From NCBI GenBank assembly GCA_900552395.1, contig URZJ01000078.1, positions 1-7,632 of the forward strand: DNA of 7,632 bases, read 5' to 3'. Source of the DNA: an uncultured Collinsella sp. GTDB taxonomy: Bacteria; Actinomycetota; Coriobacteriia; Coriobacteriales; Coriobacteriaceae. Positions within the stretch are counted from its first letter, which is position 1. The number at the start of each line of letters is the position of its first letter. The position numbers were made by a program, and so were the translations under genes. The notes under the pieces are model-generated. The model made no database searches and was not told the DNA's origin. It worked only from the letters and a program-made list of their open reading frames with translations. Positions 1-5,711 of the stretch are shown piece after piece.

Positions 1-2599
1 CCACGCGGTCGATGCGCCCGCCGAGCGGCCAGCCGGCATACTCGACCTGGAGCTCGTTGAACGCAAACTCCAGGTAGCGCGGCGCGAAGGGCGCGAGCGC
101 CTCGGACTCGTAGGCAAGAACGCCCTCCAGCTGCGGCAAAATCTCGGCCACCTGGCGCTCCTCCACCGGGGAGAGCGGCACGAGCGGGCCCTCGGTACCG
201 CGCTTGCCCGCATGTTCGGCCAAGGTCTCGTCAAAGACCTCGCGCAGCAGCTCCTTCGCGCGTGGCAGATTCATGGGTGTCACGCGCTCCATGCCCTCCT
301 GGGGCAGACGGGCATGCAAGTGTTCCAGCACGTCGTGGACAAAGTTGCCCTTCTCCATGTTGCCAAAGCCCGCGTCGATGGACTGGGGCTTCACGCGATA
401 CGACACGAACCAGCACAGCGGGCACGTCGAATACGCCTCGATCTGCGAGGCGGACGTCAGACGCGGCACGAGCGGCGCGTTCTCGCCCTCGCCATCGCGG
501 CGACGCAGGACCAGATACGGCACAGCCGCTTCACTCAAATGCTGAGGAGCCTCGCACGCGACGCGCTTGCACTCGATGCCCTCGCCGGCCGCTGGATCAA
601 AATCGGCGACGATACCGCCCTCGCCCACGCACGCAACCTTGGCGGCGCCAGCGGCCTCGGCATGCGCCCGCAACTCGGTCCACACGGCCGCCGGATAGCA
701 CTCGCGCGCCTGACGATCGTGGGTCACACGGGCGAGCGCGACCGGACCGCTCGCCGCCTGCATTGCACGGCCAAAGCGCACGCGCAGCAGGGCGGCGGGC
801 TCCAAAGACACGCCGTCGCGGCGCAGCTCGGCCGTCAGCGTGGCCAGCGGCCCCTCTTCGTGTGAGAGCGGATAGCTGTCCAGATCGACATCGGCAAACA
901 GCACGGCATCGTAGCTGCCGGGGCGCAGAGCCGCCGCATCGGCAAGCGAAGCAAAGCGAACCTGGGCGCGTGGCGCACGGTCAACCTCGTAGGTCTCGTA
1001 ATCGTAGGCGGCGCTACGCTTGTCCACCTTGGTTCGAATGTCATCGAGCACGGGCACGGTCGCGGCCTGCGACACGTCGAGCGCACGGGCGCCATTCATA
1101 AGGATGTCGATGACGTGGCGCAGCAGGGCCACCTCCGCCTGGCGACGGGCCTGACCGTCGAGACCGCCAAGTGCGCGATCGGGCAGTGCCTCGGCAACGG
1201 CAAGCATGGCCTTGAGCGCCGTCACGGGTTTGTCGCGCCACAGCGCCTGGAACACGTCCGAGATCACGCACGGCACGCTCTTAAACCAGTTCTCGTCGCT
1301 CGCCGCTTTACGCGCGCCCCTCACCTGGCCCTGCACGCTCTGCAGCAGGCTCTTGACGCCCGCAGTGGTCTTGCTGCGCGACAGTCGCATATTCTTGTCG
1401 AACGTGCGCGCGCTGGCGGCGTCGGCACCCGAAAGCGGGCTGTAAATCCAGTCGGTAAGCTCCGGAGCGGGCCACCACTCAGTCTTAGAAGCTGCCCCTT
1501 CGTCGGCGGCCTTCATACGCTCGATCAGGTTGGCGAGCGCCGTGAACTGCCTGCCCGCAATGGATTGGGAAAACGCCGTGAACTCGGCCGTCTCGGCAGC
1601 AACGTGGCGCGCCGCCAAACGAGCGGCAAGCTCGCCGAACAGCTGGGGTGCCCGGGCGGACACCACGAGTACGCGCACGGGATCGACGGGTGCGGAGGCG
1701 GCATCGTTGACCTTGGACTCCTTGCGCGCTTTCACCATCTTATCGATGACGTCCGCATAGACACGGGCACGGGCATGGGGCCCGGCGACTTCCACAAAGG
1801 CAGGACGTACGACGGACTTTGGAGCAATCGCGGGAGCGCCGGCATCCTCGTCCAGCGGCGCGATCTCAAACAGCACACCGCGGACATCAAATGCCGCGGC
1901 AAGCTCCTCGCGCATCGCCGCTTGCTCGCGGGCAAGCAGCACGACAACCTCTCCCCCGTTGTTTGCCACGGCGGACAGCAGCTCGAGCAGGCTATACGTA
2001 AATGACGTGACGCCGCGCACGCAAACGGCGCGGGCGCACCCCGGCAGGTTGTCGGCCAAAGCGCCGGCCATAATGTCAGCCGCCTCGCAGGGCTCGACCA
2101 TATCTCGACGGTCCAAACCGCGCGCATAGGCGCACAAAAGTTCAAACACGCGAGCCTCGGCGTCGCTTCTGGGCTTGGGCTTGCAAACGTTGTCGCAGCA
2201 ACGCTCGGCACCTGTCCCTGCCACACCCGGCAGCACATCGCGAGCCATACGCGCGAGCATACGCACCGTGCCCTGGCTGCGCGAAAGCGGCTGCAGGTCG
2301 GCGTCGTCGAGACGCGCTACCATGTCCGAAAACAGCATCTGGCGCTGCAGGTTGTCGACGAAACCGCGCCCGTCGCCCAAAAGCTCCCAAAGCGAGCGAA
2401 GCCACGATGTAGGCGTCTTGTAGTCAATACCCAGCGAAACGCCGGCTTCCGCCGCATCATGACGGCACAGGTCGAGCTCGGCAAACGTAGGCGCCAGCAA
2501 AACGGCACGCCCGTGGCGGGCAACCAGTTCGGCGAGCAGCGCCGCCTCGGCATCGCTCAAATCCGCGCCGGCGTTGGTGGTATAGATTCGAACAGGCAT
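1..2599 (-). CDS. PD-(D/E)XK nuclease family protein, AddB/RexB-like recombination nuclease subunit (3' part beyond left edge)
   Basis: One uninterrupted frame of 866 codons runs from ATG at 2599 off the left edge. The start is fixed by a GGAGG ribosome site (2603-2607) three bases upstream. Residues 1-700 look like the degenerate helicase-like part of AddB/RexB proteins. No Walker A motif is visible near the N-terminus; the segment around 564-577 (DAVLFADVDLDSYP) resembles the late helicase-core strand. A PDDEXK_1 nuclease domain begins near 716: SASQIEAYSTCPLCWF, then GNFVHDVLEHL with His755, then GGRIDRV with Asp864. By family knowledge these match RecB His956 and Asp1067. Cys726 fits the first Fe-S cysteine of AddB; Cys729 is extra. 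The DYK motif and the C-terminal cysteine triad would lie outside the window, and family length suggests about 250-300 residues are missing. The family acts with the AddA helicase-nuclease on double-strand DNA ends; addA would be expected further left. It could instead be an AddB-like protein outside a classical AddAB. Confidence 0.85.
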   Translation of the reverse strand, partial: MPVRIYTTNAGADLSDAEAALLAELVARHGRAVLLAPTFAELDLCRHDAAEAGVSLGIDYKTPTSWLRSLWELLGDGRGFVDNLQRQMLFSDMVARLDDADLQPLSRSQGTVRMLARMARDVLPGVAGTGAERCCDNVCKPKPRSDAEARVFELLCAYARGLDRRDMVEPCEAADIMAGALADNLPGCARAVCVRGVTSFTYSLLELLSAVANNGGEVVVLLAREQAAMREELAAAFDVRGVLFEIAPLDEDAGAPAIAPKSVVRPAFVEVAGPHARARVYADVIDKMVKARKESKVNDAASAPVDPVRVLVVSARAPQLFGELAARLAARHVAAETAEFTAFSQSIAGRQFTALANLIERMKAADEGAASKTEWWPAPELTDWIYSPLSGADAASARTFDKNMRLSRSKTTAGVKSLLQSVQGQVRGARKAASDENWFKSVPCVISDVFQALWRDKPVTALKAMLAVAEALPDRALGGLDGQARRQAEVALLRHVIDILMNGARALDVSQAATVPVLDDIRTKVDKRSAAYDYETYEVDRAPRAQVRFASLADAAALRPGSYDAVLFADVDLDSYPLSHEEGPLATLTAELRRDGVSLEPAALLRVRFGRAMQAASGPVALARVTHDRQARECYPAAVWTELRAHAEAAGAAKVACVGEGGIVADFDPAAGEGIECKRVACEAPQHLSEAAVPYLVLRRRDGEGENAPLVPRLTSASQIEAYSTCPLCWFVSYRVKPQSIDAGFGNMEKGNFVHDVLEHLHARLPQEGMERVTPMNLPRAKELLREVFDETLAEHAGKRGTEGPLVPLSPVEERQVAEILPQLEGVLAYESEALAPFAPRYLEFAFNELQVEYAGWPLGGRIDRV

Positions 2600-2730
2600 G
2601 GTCCTCCACTCAAACTGTTCGCAATAATCAATGTATCCATCCTACCCGCCCAAGCGGACACATTGCCACCGCAGCTCCATCTTTTGGTACAAAGCAACCT
2701 GACCCCAACGCACTAACCGATTGCGGGCAT

Positions 2731-2757
2731 ATAAAAACCGCCCCCGAAGGGGCGGTT
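2731..2757 (-). terminator. Rho-independent terminator of the TrpR-like gene
   Basis: A 9-bp perfect stem (2736-2744 with 2749-2757) closes a four-base loop that reads UUCG on the minus strand, closed by a C-G pair, followed by a TTTTTATAT run. It lies 26 bases past the stop of the TrpR-like gene, separating it from the nuclease gene, which therefore probably has its own promoter in 2600-2730. I found no convincing promoter there; TACATT at about 2625-2630 on the minus strand is a weak -10 candidate. Confidence 0.9.
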
Positions 2758-2783
2758 CCAGCTGATTCGTTTTTGTCGCTGGC

Positions 2784-3083
2784 CTACTCGCCATCCTCCA
2801 GCTTAATGAGGATCTTACGGTAGCCACCATACTCGCCGTTGAGCGCCTTGGACACACGGCTCACCGTAGTGGACGAAGCGCCGGTGCGGGCCTGAACCTC
2901 AACATAAGGCTCGCCCTCATCCAGATAACGCGCAACCTGCAGACGTTGCGAAAGATCGCAGATCTCGCGCGGCGTGCAGATATCGGTCAAAAACGCCTGG
3001 ATATCCTTCTCGTCATCCAAAAGACTAAATGCGTGGACCAGCTGCTTGACATCAGGCTTGTCAAACATGTTCTCGATATTCAT
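2784..3083 (-). CDS. YerC/YecD-family TrpR-related DNA-binding protein
   Basis: This 99-residue protein has the full length and motif order of the YerC/YecD group of the TrpR superfamily. It shows an N-terminal helix (about 10-30), the conserved CTPREICDLSQRLQVARYL segment (36-54), and a helix-turn-helix at about 58-80 ending in GASSTTVSRVSKAL. The ATG at 3083 gives an N-terminus (MNIENMFDKPDVKQL) that aligns with B. subtilis YerC from memory, and an in-frame TGA at 3087-3089 blocks any longer form. The ribosome site is weak (GGTGAT, 3086-3091). It is a single-gene unit with its own promoter and terminator. The family is predicted to bind DNA as a dimer; its ligand is not established, and regulation by tryptophan should not be assumed from the name. 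Confidence 0.93.
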   Translation of the reverse strand: MNIENMFDKPDVKQLVHAFSLLDDEKDIQAFLTDICTPREICDLSQRLQVARYLDEGEPYVEVQARTGASSTTVSRVSKALNGEYGGYRKILIKLEDGE

Positions 3084-3086
3084 CGA

Positions 3087-3137
3087 TCACCGCCAAACCC
3101 GCCATAAGGCATCGAAGTTGATACTGACATCGGGCAT
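3087..3137 (-). other. Possible 16-codon upstream reading frame with two Trp codons
   Basis: ATG at 3137 opens a frame reading MPDVSINFDALWRVWR, stopped by TGA at 3089-3087, one codon before the ATG of the TrpR-like gene and in the same frame. Two of 16 codons are Trp (3104-3102 and 3095-3093). The start codon lies inside a small hairpin and the ribosome site (GGGCGA) is weak. There is no room for a terminator between this frame and the gene, so a classical attenuator is excluded; coupling or TGA readthrough would be the options. It may be chance. Confidence 0.22.
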
Positions 3138-3183
3138 CGTTCGCCCGTTCTATGCAATAGGGCAACGCCTGTGGCTTTTGCCC
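3131..3183 (-). other. Two leader stem-loops of the TrpR-like transcript
   Basis: The first arm pair is GGGCAA/TTGCCC (3178-3183 with 3160-3165, 12-base loop), starting at about the predicted transcript start. The second is CGGGC/GCCCG (3143-3147 with 3131-3135, 7-base loop) and covers the ATG of the short upstream frame. Neither is followed by a U-run, so they are not terminators. They are modest stems of 6 and 5 bp. Confidence 0.4.
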
Positions 3184-3188
3184 GTAGC

Positions 3189-3219
3189 AGTGTAGCACAC
3201 CACCAAACTAAAGCGACAA
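3189..3219 (-). promoter_or_regulatory. Promoter of the TrpR-like gene
   Basis: On the minus strand an extended -10 TGCTACACT (-10 hexamer at 3189-3194, TG at 3196-3197) follows TTGTCG (3214-3219) with a 19-base spacer. The spacer is long, but the TG extension can compensate. The predicted start near 3182 gives a leader of about 100 bases. The -10 closely resembles TGCTACAAT before mnmA. Confidence 0.6.
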
Positions 3220-3296
3220 GACTCTCTGCCAGCGGCGCGTTTTTCAGGACGAACGCCGTTTTGAAACCGAATGCGCACGTAAGCTCCACGAATATC

Positions 3297-3343
3297 TGAG
3301 ACAATGGGCGGCCGAACAAGGCGGCACACCCGAGCGGCCGTCC
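3297..3343 (+). promoter_or_regulatory. Weak extended -10 and adjoining inverted repeat upstream of the PF04020 gene
   Basis: TGAGACAAT (3297-3305) resembles an extended -10, without a good -35 at 17 bases. Directly after it is an inverted repeat: GGGCGGCCG (3306-3314) pairs with CGGCCGTCC (3335-3343) over nine positions, one a G-U pair, with a 20-base loop. The gene starts at 3408. The GC-rich repeat could also bind a protein. Confidence 0.3.
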
Positions 3344-3407
3344 AGGCTGCCGCAGCAAGCCGTTTCACGCGTCACCAACGCACCCTGCGCAAGAAAGGAT
3401 TCACACC

Positions 3408-3773
3408 ATGCGCTTTATGCTTAACTGGCTCTTTACCTCGATCGCCATCGCGATTGCCACGTTCCTCGTCCCCGGCATCCAGCCCTTCGGTTTTGCCGAG
3501 GCCTGGGTCTGTTTCGCCTTCGTGGGACTGTTCCTGAACATCGTCGATTCGCTCGTCAAGCCGTTCCTGACGGTTATCTCGCTGCCGCTCACGATCATTA
3601 CGCTGGGTATTTTTCAGCTCGTAGTCAACAGCTTTATGCTCGAGCTGGCCAGCTATCTGTCGGTCAATCTGCTGGGTGCGGGTATCTCCATCGCCAGCTT
3701 TGGATCGGCCTTTATGGGCAGCATCCTGGTGTCCATCATGCGCAGCATCCTCGACAGCATCGCCGAGGGCTAG
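3408..3773 (+). CDS. Phage holin family (PF04020, YvlD-like) four-helix membrane protein
   Basis: This 121-residue hydrophobic protein has four predicted membrane segments at about 5-21, 29-48, 54-76 and 97-117. The signature region LNIVDSLVKPFLTVISLPL followed by TIITLGIFQLVVNSF (43-76) is typical of PF04020, a family named after phage holins but common as a chromosomal gene in bacteria with no phage nearby. No lysin or phage genes flank it, so a lysis role is unlikely; the cellular role is unknown. The start is supported by AAAGGA (3394-3399) eight bases upstream. It appears to be a single-gene unit, closed by a strong terminator 37 bases past its stop. Confidence 0.92.
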   Translation: MRFMLNWLFTSIAIAIATFLVPGIQPFGFAEAWVCFAFVGLFLNIVDSLVKPFLTVISLPLTIITLGIFQLVVNSFMLELASYLSVNLLGAGISIASFGSAFMGSILVSIMRSILDSIAEG

Positions 3774-3810
3774 AGCCGTTCGATACGAACCGTCATATCG
3801 ACCCAAAACG

Positions 3811-3841
3811 AAGGCCGCCCATCGCAAAAATGGGCGGCCTT
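3811..3841 (+). terminator. Strong, probably bidirectional terminator between convergent genes
   Basis: A 12-bp perfect stem (3811-3822 with 3830-3841) encloses a 7-base loop, CGCAAAA. On the plus strand it is followed by CTTATTTG, on the minus strand by CGTTTTGGG. It sits between the ends of the PF04020 gene and the Rrf2 gene and could stop transcription from both sides; the plus-strand use is better supported. Confidence 0.85.
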
Positions 3842-3909
3842 CTTATTTGTCAAGTCTCAGAGGGCAAGACAATCTACCATTTCCACCCCGTCCCCAAATG
3901 GCAGGTGGG

Positions 3910-4338
3910 CTAGATCACGTAGTCGTAGCCTTCGTTGGGAGCGACAAGTTGATCGAGCGTCACGCCGTCGAGGTAATCGTTGATGAGCTTGTCCAGGTTC
4001 TTCCACACGTCGAGCGTGGGGCACTCATCAGATCGCGAGCAACCCTTGCAGTCGCCATCCAGGCAGGCGACCGGCGCCAGGCTGCCCTCGGTCAGGCGCA
4101 AGATCTCGCCCACCGTGTACTGCTCGGGCGGGCGCGTGAGCACATAGCCGCCGCCCTTGCCGCGCATGCCCGAGAGCATGTTGGCGCGCACGAGCGTAGC
4201 CAGAATATTCTCGAGGTACTTCTCCGAAATCCCCTGGCGCGCCGCGATCTCTTTGAGCGGGATGCGACCGGCCGCCTGATGCTCGGCCAGGTCGACCATA
4301 ACGCGCAGGGCATATCTGCCCTTTGTGGAAACCAACAT
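3910..4338 (-). CDS. Rrf2-family transcriptional regulator, CymR/IscR-like
   Basis: This 142-residue protein starts MLVSTKGRYALRVMVDLA, the usual Rrf2 opening. The winged helix-turn-helix spans about 25-70: KEIAARQGISEKYLENIL is the recognition part and RGKGGGYVL the wing. Four cysteines follow at 92, 97, 100 and 106. In IscR, Cys92, Cys98, Cys104 and His107 hold a 2Fe-2S cluster, so an Fe-S or redox sensor is plausible. B. subtilis CymR lacks such a cluster of cysteines but ends similarly (YMFYI versus YDYVI here) and controls cysteine genes. The gene is divergent from cysK, 253 bases apart, which favours control of cysteine synthesis. The ATG at 4338 has GAAAGG (4350-4355) eleven bases upstream, slightly far. 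Family assignment is secure; the choice between CymR-like and IscR-like is not. Confidence 0.93.
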   Translation of the reverse strand: MLVSTKGRYALRVMVDLAEHQAAGRIPLKEIAARQGISEKYLENILATLVRANMLSGMRGKGGGYVLTRPPEQYTVGEILRLTEGSLAPVACLDGDCKGCSRSDECPTLDVWKNLDKLINDYLDGVTLDQLVAPNEGYDYVI

Positions 4339-4374
4339 ATATAGTGCTGCCTTTCGGTCTTTTAGTCCGTTGAA

Positions 4375-4402
4375 ATTCTAGCCGAAAAATTGGCTTTGAA
4401 AA
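4375..4402 (-). promoter_or_regulatory. Promoter of the Rrf2 regulator
   Basis: On the minus strand TTTTCA (4397-4402) and TAGAAT (4375-4380) are separated by 16 bases. Transcription would start near 4368, giving a leader of about 30 bases. No copy of the cysK dyad overlaps it; the dyad lies about 30 bases further upstream, so autoregulation through that site is possible but not shown. Confidence 0.5.
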
Positions 4403-4433
4403 TACCCGTTCCGGTCAAGATGGTTAATCAACT

Positions 4434-4460
4434 TGCAATAATCTCCTATTTCCTATTGCA
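4434..4460. promoter_or_regulatory. 27-bp dyad, candidate repressor operator at cysK
   Basis: TGCAATA (4434-4440) and TATTGCA (4454-4460) form a perfect 7-bp inverted repeat around 13 bases. The arm centres are 20 bp apart, about two helical turns, which suits a dimer on one face of the DNA. The right arm overlaps the -35 box of the cysK promoter (4456-4461), so a bound protein would block RNA polymerase. The divergent Rrf2 protein is the obvious candidate; CymR sites are also about 27 bp by my recollection, but I do not claim a match to that consensus. Confidence 0.5.
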
Positions 4461-4484
4461 TTACTAGGCTTTGGTGTCTACTAT
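4456..4484 (+). promoter_or_regulatory. cysK promoter
   Basis: TTGCAT (4456-4461) and TACTAT (4479-4484) are separated by 17 bases, a near-consensus housekeeping sigma promoter and the best in the window. Transcription would start near 4491, giving a leader of about 100 bases. Confidence 0.75.
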
Positions 4485-4493
4485 GCTTCCCAA

Positions 4494-4559
4494 CAGCTAA
4501 ACGAACAACCTATAAGGTTTATGGGTTTAGCTGCTAGACACACCGTAAAACCACACGGT
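4494..4559 (+). other. Structured leader of the cysK mRNA
   Basis: CAGCTAAAC (4494-4502) pairs perfectly with GTTTAGCTG (4525-4533). Nested inside is AACCT/AGGTT (4507-4511 with 4515-4519, loop ATA), giving a two-tier hairpin that begins almost at the predicted 5' end. A second weak hairpin is ACCGT/ACGGT (4542-4546 with 4555-4559). A third possible stem, TGAAC/GTTCA (4571-4575 with 4585-4589), places the cysK ribosome site in its loop and 3' arm. None has a following U-run, so none is a terminator. I recognise no known riboswitch class. Confidence 0.5.
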
Positions 4560-4595
4560 ATCCAGTCATTTGAACACTTTGGAGGTTCATCATGA
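4521..4595 (+). other. Possible 24-codon upstream frame overlapping the cysK start
   Basis: ATG at 4521 opens MGLAARHTVKPHGIQS, continuing to a TGA (4593-4595) that overlaps the cysK ATG as ATGA. An AAGG ribosome site (4514-4517) is only three bases from the ATG and is partly paired in the leader hairpin. It contains no cysteine codon, so it is not a poly-Cys attenuator of the mycobacterial kind. Its last codons encode the cysK ribosome site. It may be chance, but the overlap would permit translational coupling. Confidence 0.25.
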
Positions 4596-5530
4596 GCAAG
4601 GTTTACACGTCCATCGATCAGCTTATCGGCCACACCCCGCTCCTGGAGCTCACCCACTTTGAGGCCGATGAGGACCTCAAGGCCCGCGTGCTCGTCAAGC
4701 TGGAATACTTCAACCCCGCCGGATCCGTTAAAGACCGCGTCGCCAAGAACATGATTGACGAGGCCGAGAAGGCAGGCAAGCTCGTGCGTGGCGGCGACTA
4801 CACCATCATCGAGCCCACGAGCGGCAACACCGGCGTCGGCATCGCCTCGGTGGCGGCCGCCCGCGGCTACAAGGTGATCATCACCATGCCCGAGACCATG
4901 TCCGTCGAGCGCCGCAAGCTGATGCAGGCATACGGTGCGCAGCTCGTGCTCACCGACGGCTCCAAAGGCATGAAGGGCGCTATCGCCAAGGCCGAAGAGT
5001 TGCAGAAGGAGACCCCCAACAGCATCATCGCCGGCCAGTTTGTGAACCCCGCGAACCCGGCCATTCACAAGGCCACGACCGGCCCCGAGATCTGGGACGA
5101 CACCGACGGCAAGGTCGACATCTTCGTCGCCGGCGTCGGCACCGGCGGCACCGTGACCGGCGTGGGCGAGTTCCTCAAGGAGCAAAACCCCGAGATTCAG
5201 GTCGTCGCCGTCGAGCCCGCCACCTCCCCGGTGCTCTCTAAGGGCCAGGCCGGCCCGCACAAGATCCAGGGTATCGGTGCCGGCTTTGTGCCCGACGTCC
5301 TCGACACCCAGGTCTACGACGAGATCATCCCCGTCGAGAACGACGACGCCTTTGCCACCGGCCGCGCCGTGGGCCACAAGGAGGGCGTGCTCGTGGGCAT
5401 TTCGTCCGGCGCCGCCGTGTGGGCCGCGCTGCAGCTGGCCAAGCGCCCCGAGAACGAGGGTAAGACCATCGTGGCCCTGCTTGCCGACACCGGCGAGCGC
5501 TACCTGTCCACGGCACTGTTCCAGGACTAA
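4592..5530 (+). CDS. cysK: Cysteine synthase A (O-acetylserine sulfhydrylase)
   Basis: This PLP enzyme converts O-acetylserine and sulfide to cysteine and acetate in the cytosol. At 312 residues it is full length. Visible motifs are NPAGSVKDR with the PLP lysine Lys47, the substrate loop PTSGNTG (75-81), the phosphate-binding GVGTGGT (181-187), HKIQGIGAGFVP (223-234) and GISSGAA (269-275), whose Ser272 faces the PLP ring nitrogen. The start is fixed by GGAGG (4581-4585) six bases upstream. It is divergent from an Rrf2 regulator; in Bacillus, CysK also binds CymR and acts as its cysteine sensor, so a regulatory partnership is possible here. A GC-rich terminator hairpin lies about 115 bases after the stop, before mnmA. 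Confidence 0.97.
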   Translation: MSKVYTSIDQLIGHTPLLELTHFEADEDLKARVLVKLEYFNPAGSVKDRVAKNMIDEAEKAGKLVRGGDYTIIEPTSGNTGVGIASVAAARGYKVIITMPETMSVERRKLMQAYGAQLVLTDGSKGMKGAIAKAEELQKETPNSIIAGQFVNPANPAIHKATTGPEIWDDTDGKVDIFVAGVGTGGTVTGVGEFLKEQNPEIQVVAVEPATSPVLSKGQAGPHKIQGIGAGFVPDVLDTQVYDEIIPVENDDAFATGRAVGHKEGVLVGISSGAAVWAALQLAKRPENEGKTIVALLADTGERYLSTALFQD

Positions 5531-5630
5531 GGGCCCGTCACTTGTCGATAGACCCAAGGCACGCCGGTCTGCCCTCTCTTCTGGCTGCCTGAGCCCATCC
5601 CAACAGGGTGTCCCACACGACGCCCGAACT

Positions 5631-5639
5631 TGCTACAAT
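5631..5639 (+). promoter_or_regulatory. Extended -10 promoter upstream of mnmA
   Basis: TGCTACAAT is a near-perfect extended -10 (hexamer 5634-5639). No good -35 is seen at 17 bases (TCCCAC), which TGn promoters tolerate. The predicted start near 5646 falls inside the left arm of the terminator hairpin that follows. Confidence 0.55.
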
Positions 5640-5643
5640 GTCT

Positions 5644-5682
5644 GCGGCGCGGAACCAGCCTCCCGCGCCGCTTTTCTTTTTT
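5644..5682 (+). terminator. Terminator-like hairpin between cysK and mnmA
   Basis: GCGGCGCGG (5644-5652) pairs perfectly with CCGCGCCGC (5663-5671) around a 10-base loop, followed by TTTTCTTTTTT (5672-5682). It is a textbook intrinsic terminator for cysK transcripts. Because a good -10 lies just upstream and the mnmA ribosome site only 14 bases downstream, it may also act in the mnmA leader. Confidence 0.85.
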
Positions 5683-5711
5683 GGCCACATGCCACCAAGG
5701 AGAACCTCCCC

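Larger units (their letters stand above)
3084..3407. other. Divergent intergenic region, 324 bases
   Basis: The region lies between the TrpR-like gene (minus) and the small membrane protein gene (plus). It contains a good minus-strand promoter, a weaker plus-strand one, an inverted repeat just downstream of each, and a short frame next to the TrpR-like start. A TTG-started minus-strand frame through most of it resembles no family I know and contains the promoter, so I treat it as non-coding. Confidence 0.7.

Noticed and set aside
204..2716. Several open frames of 60-296 codons on the plus strand and in other minus frames
   Set aside because: They are antisense or frame shadows of the 866-codon nuclease gene: low-complexity Arg/Ala/Gly-rich products with no family motifs. 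The nuclease frame is continuous and contains recognisable domains.
3080..3358. 92-codon minus-strand frame ending in an ATGA overlap with the TrpR-like gene
   Set aside because: It starts with TTG, matches no family I know, and contains the predicted promoter of the TrpR-like gene, so most of it would not be transcribed from that promoter.
3408..3773. Prophage or lysis cassette suggested by the holin-like gene
   Set aside because: PF04020 proteins are common chromosomal membrane proteins, and no lysin, integrase or structural phage gene is nearby.
3877..3901. CCATTT/AAATGG inverted repeat downstream of the Rrf2 gene
   Set aside because: Only 6 bp with a 13-base loop and no U-run; too weak to call a terminator or operator next to the much stronger hairpin at 3811-3841.
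4491..4591. Known riboswitch or T-box in the cysK leader
   Set aside because: No SAM-riboswitch or T-box core motif is recognisable, and no terminator hairpin with a U-run is present.
4481..5557. 358-codon minus-strand frame antisense to cysK
   Set aside because: A Leu/Gly/Val/Asp-rich product caused by GC-rich third positions of cysK; no ribosome site or domain.
5277..5711. 145-codon N-terminal extension of MnmA beginning inside cysK
   Set aside because: The added sequence is a Pro/Ser/Arg-rich out-of-frame reading of cysK and of the terminator. The ATG at 5712 has a good ribosome site and matches the family's N-terminus.
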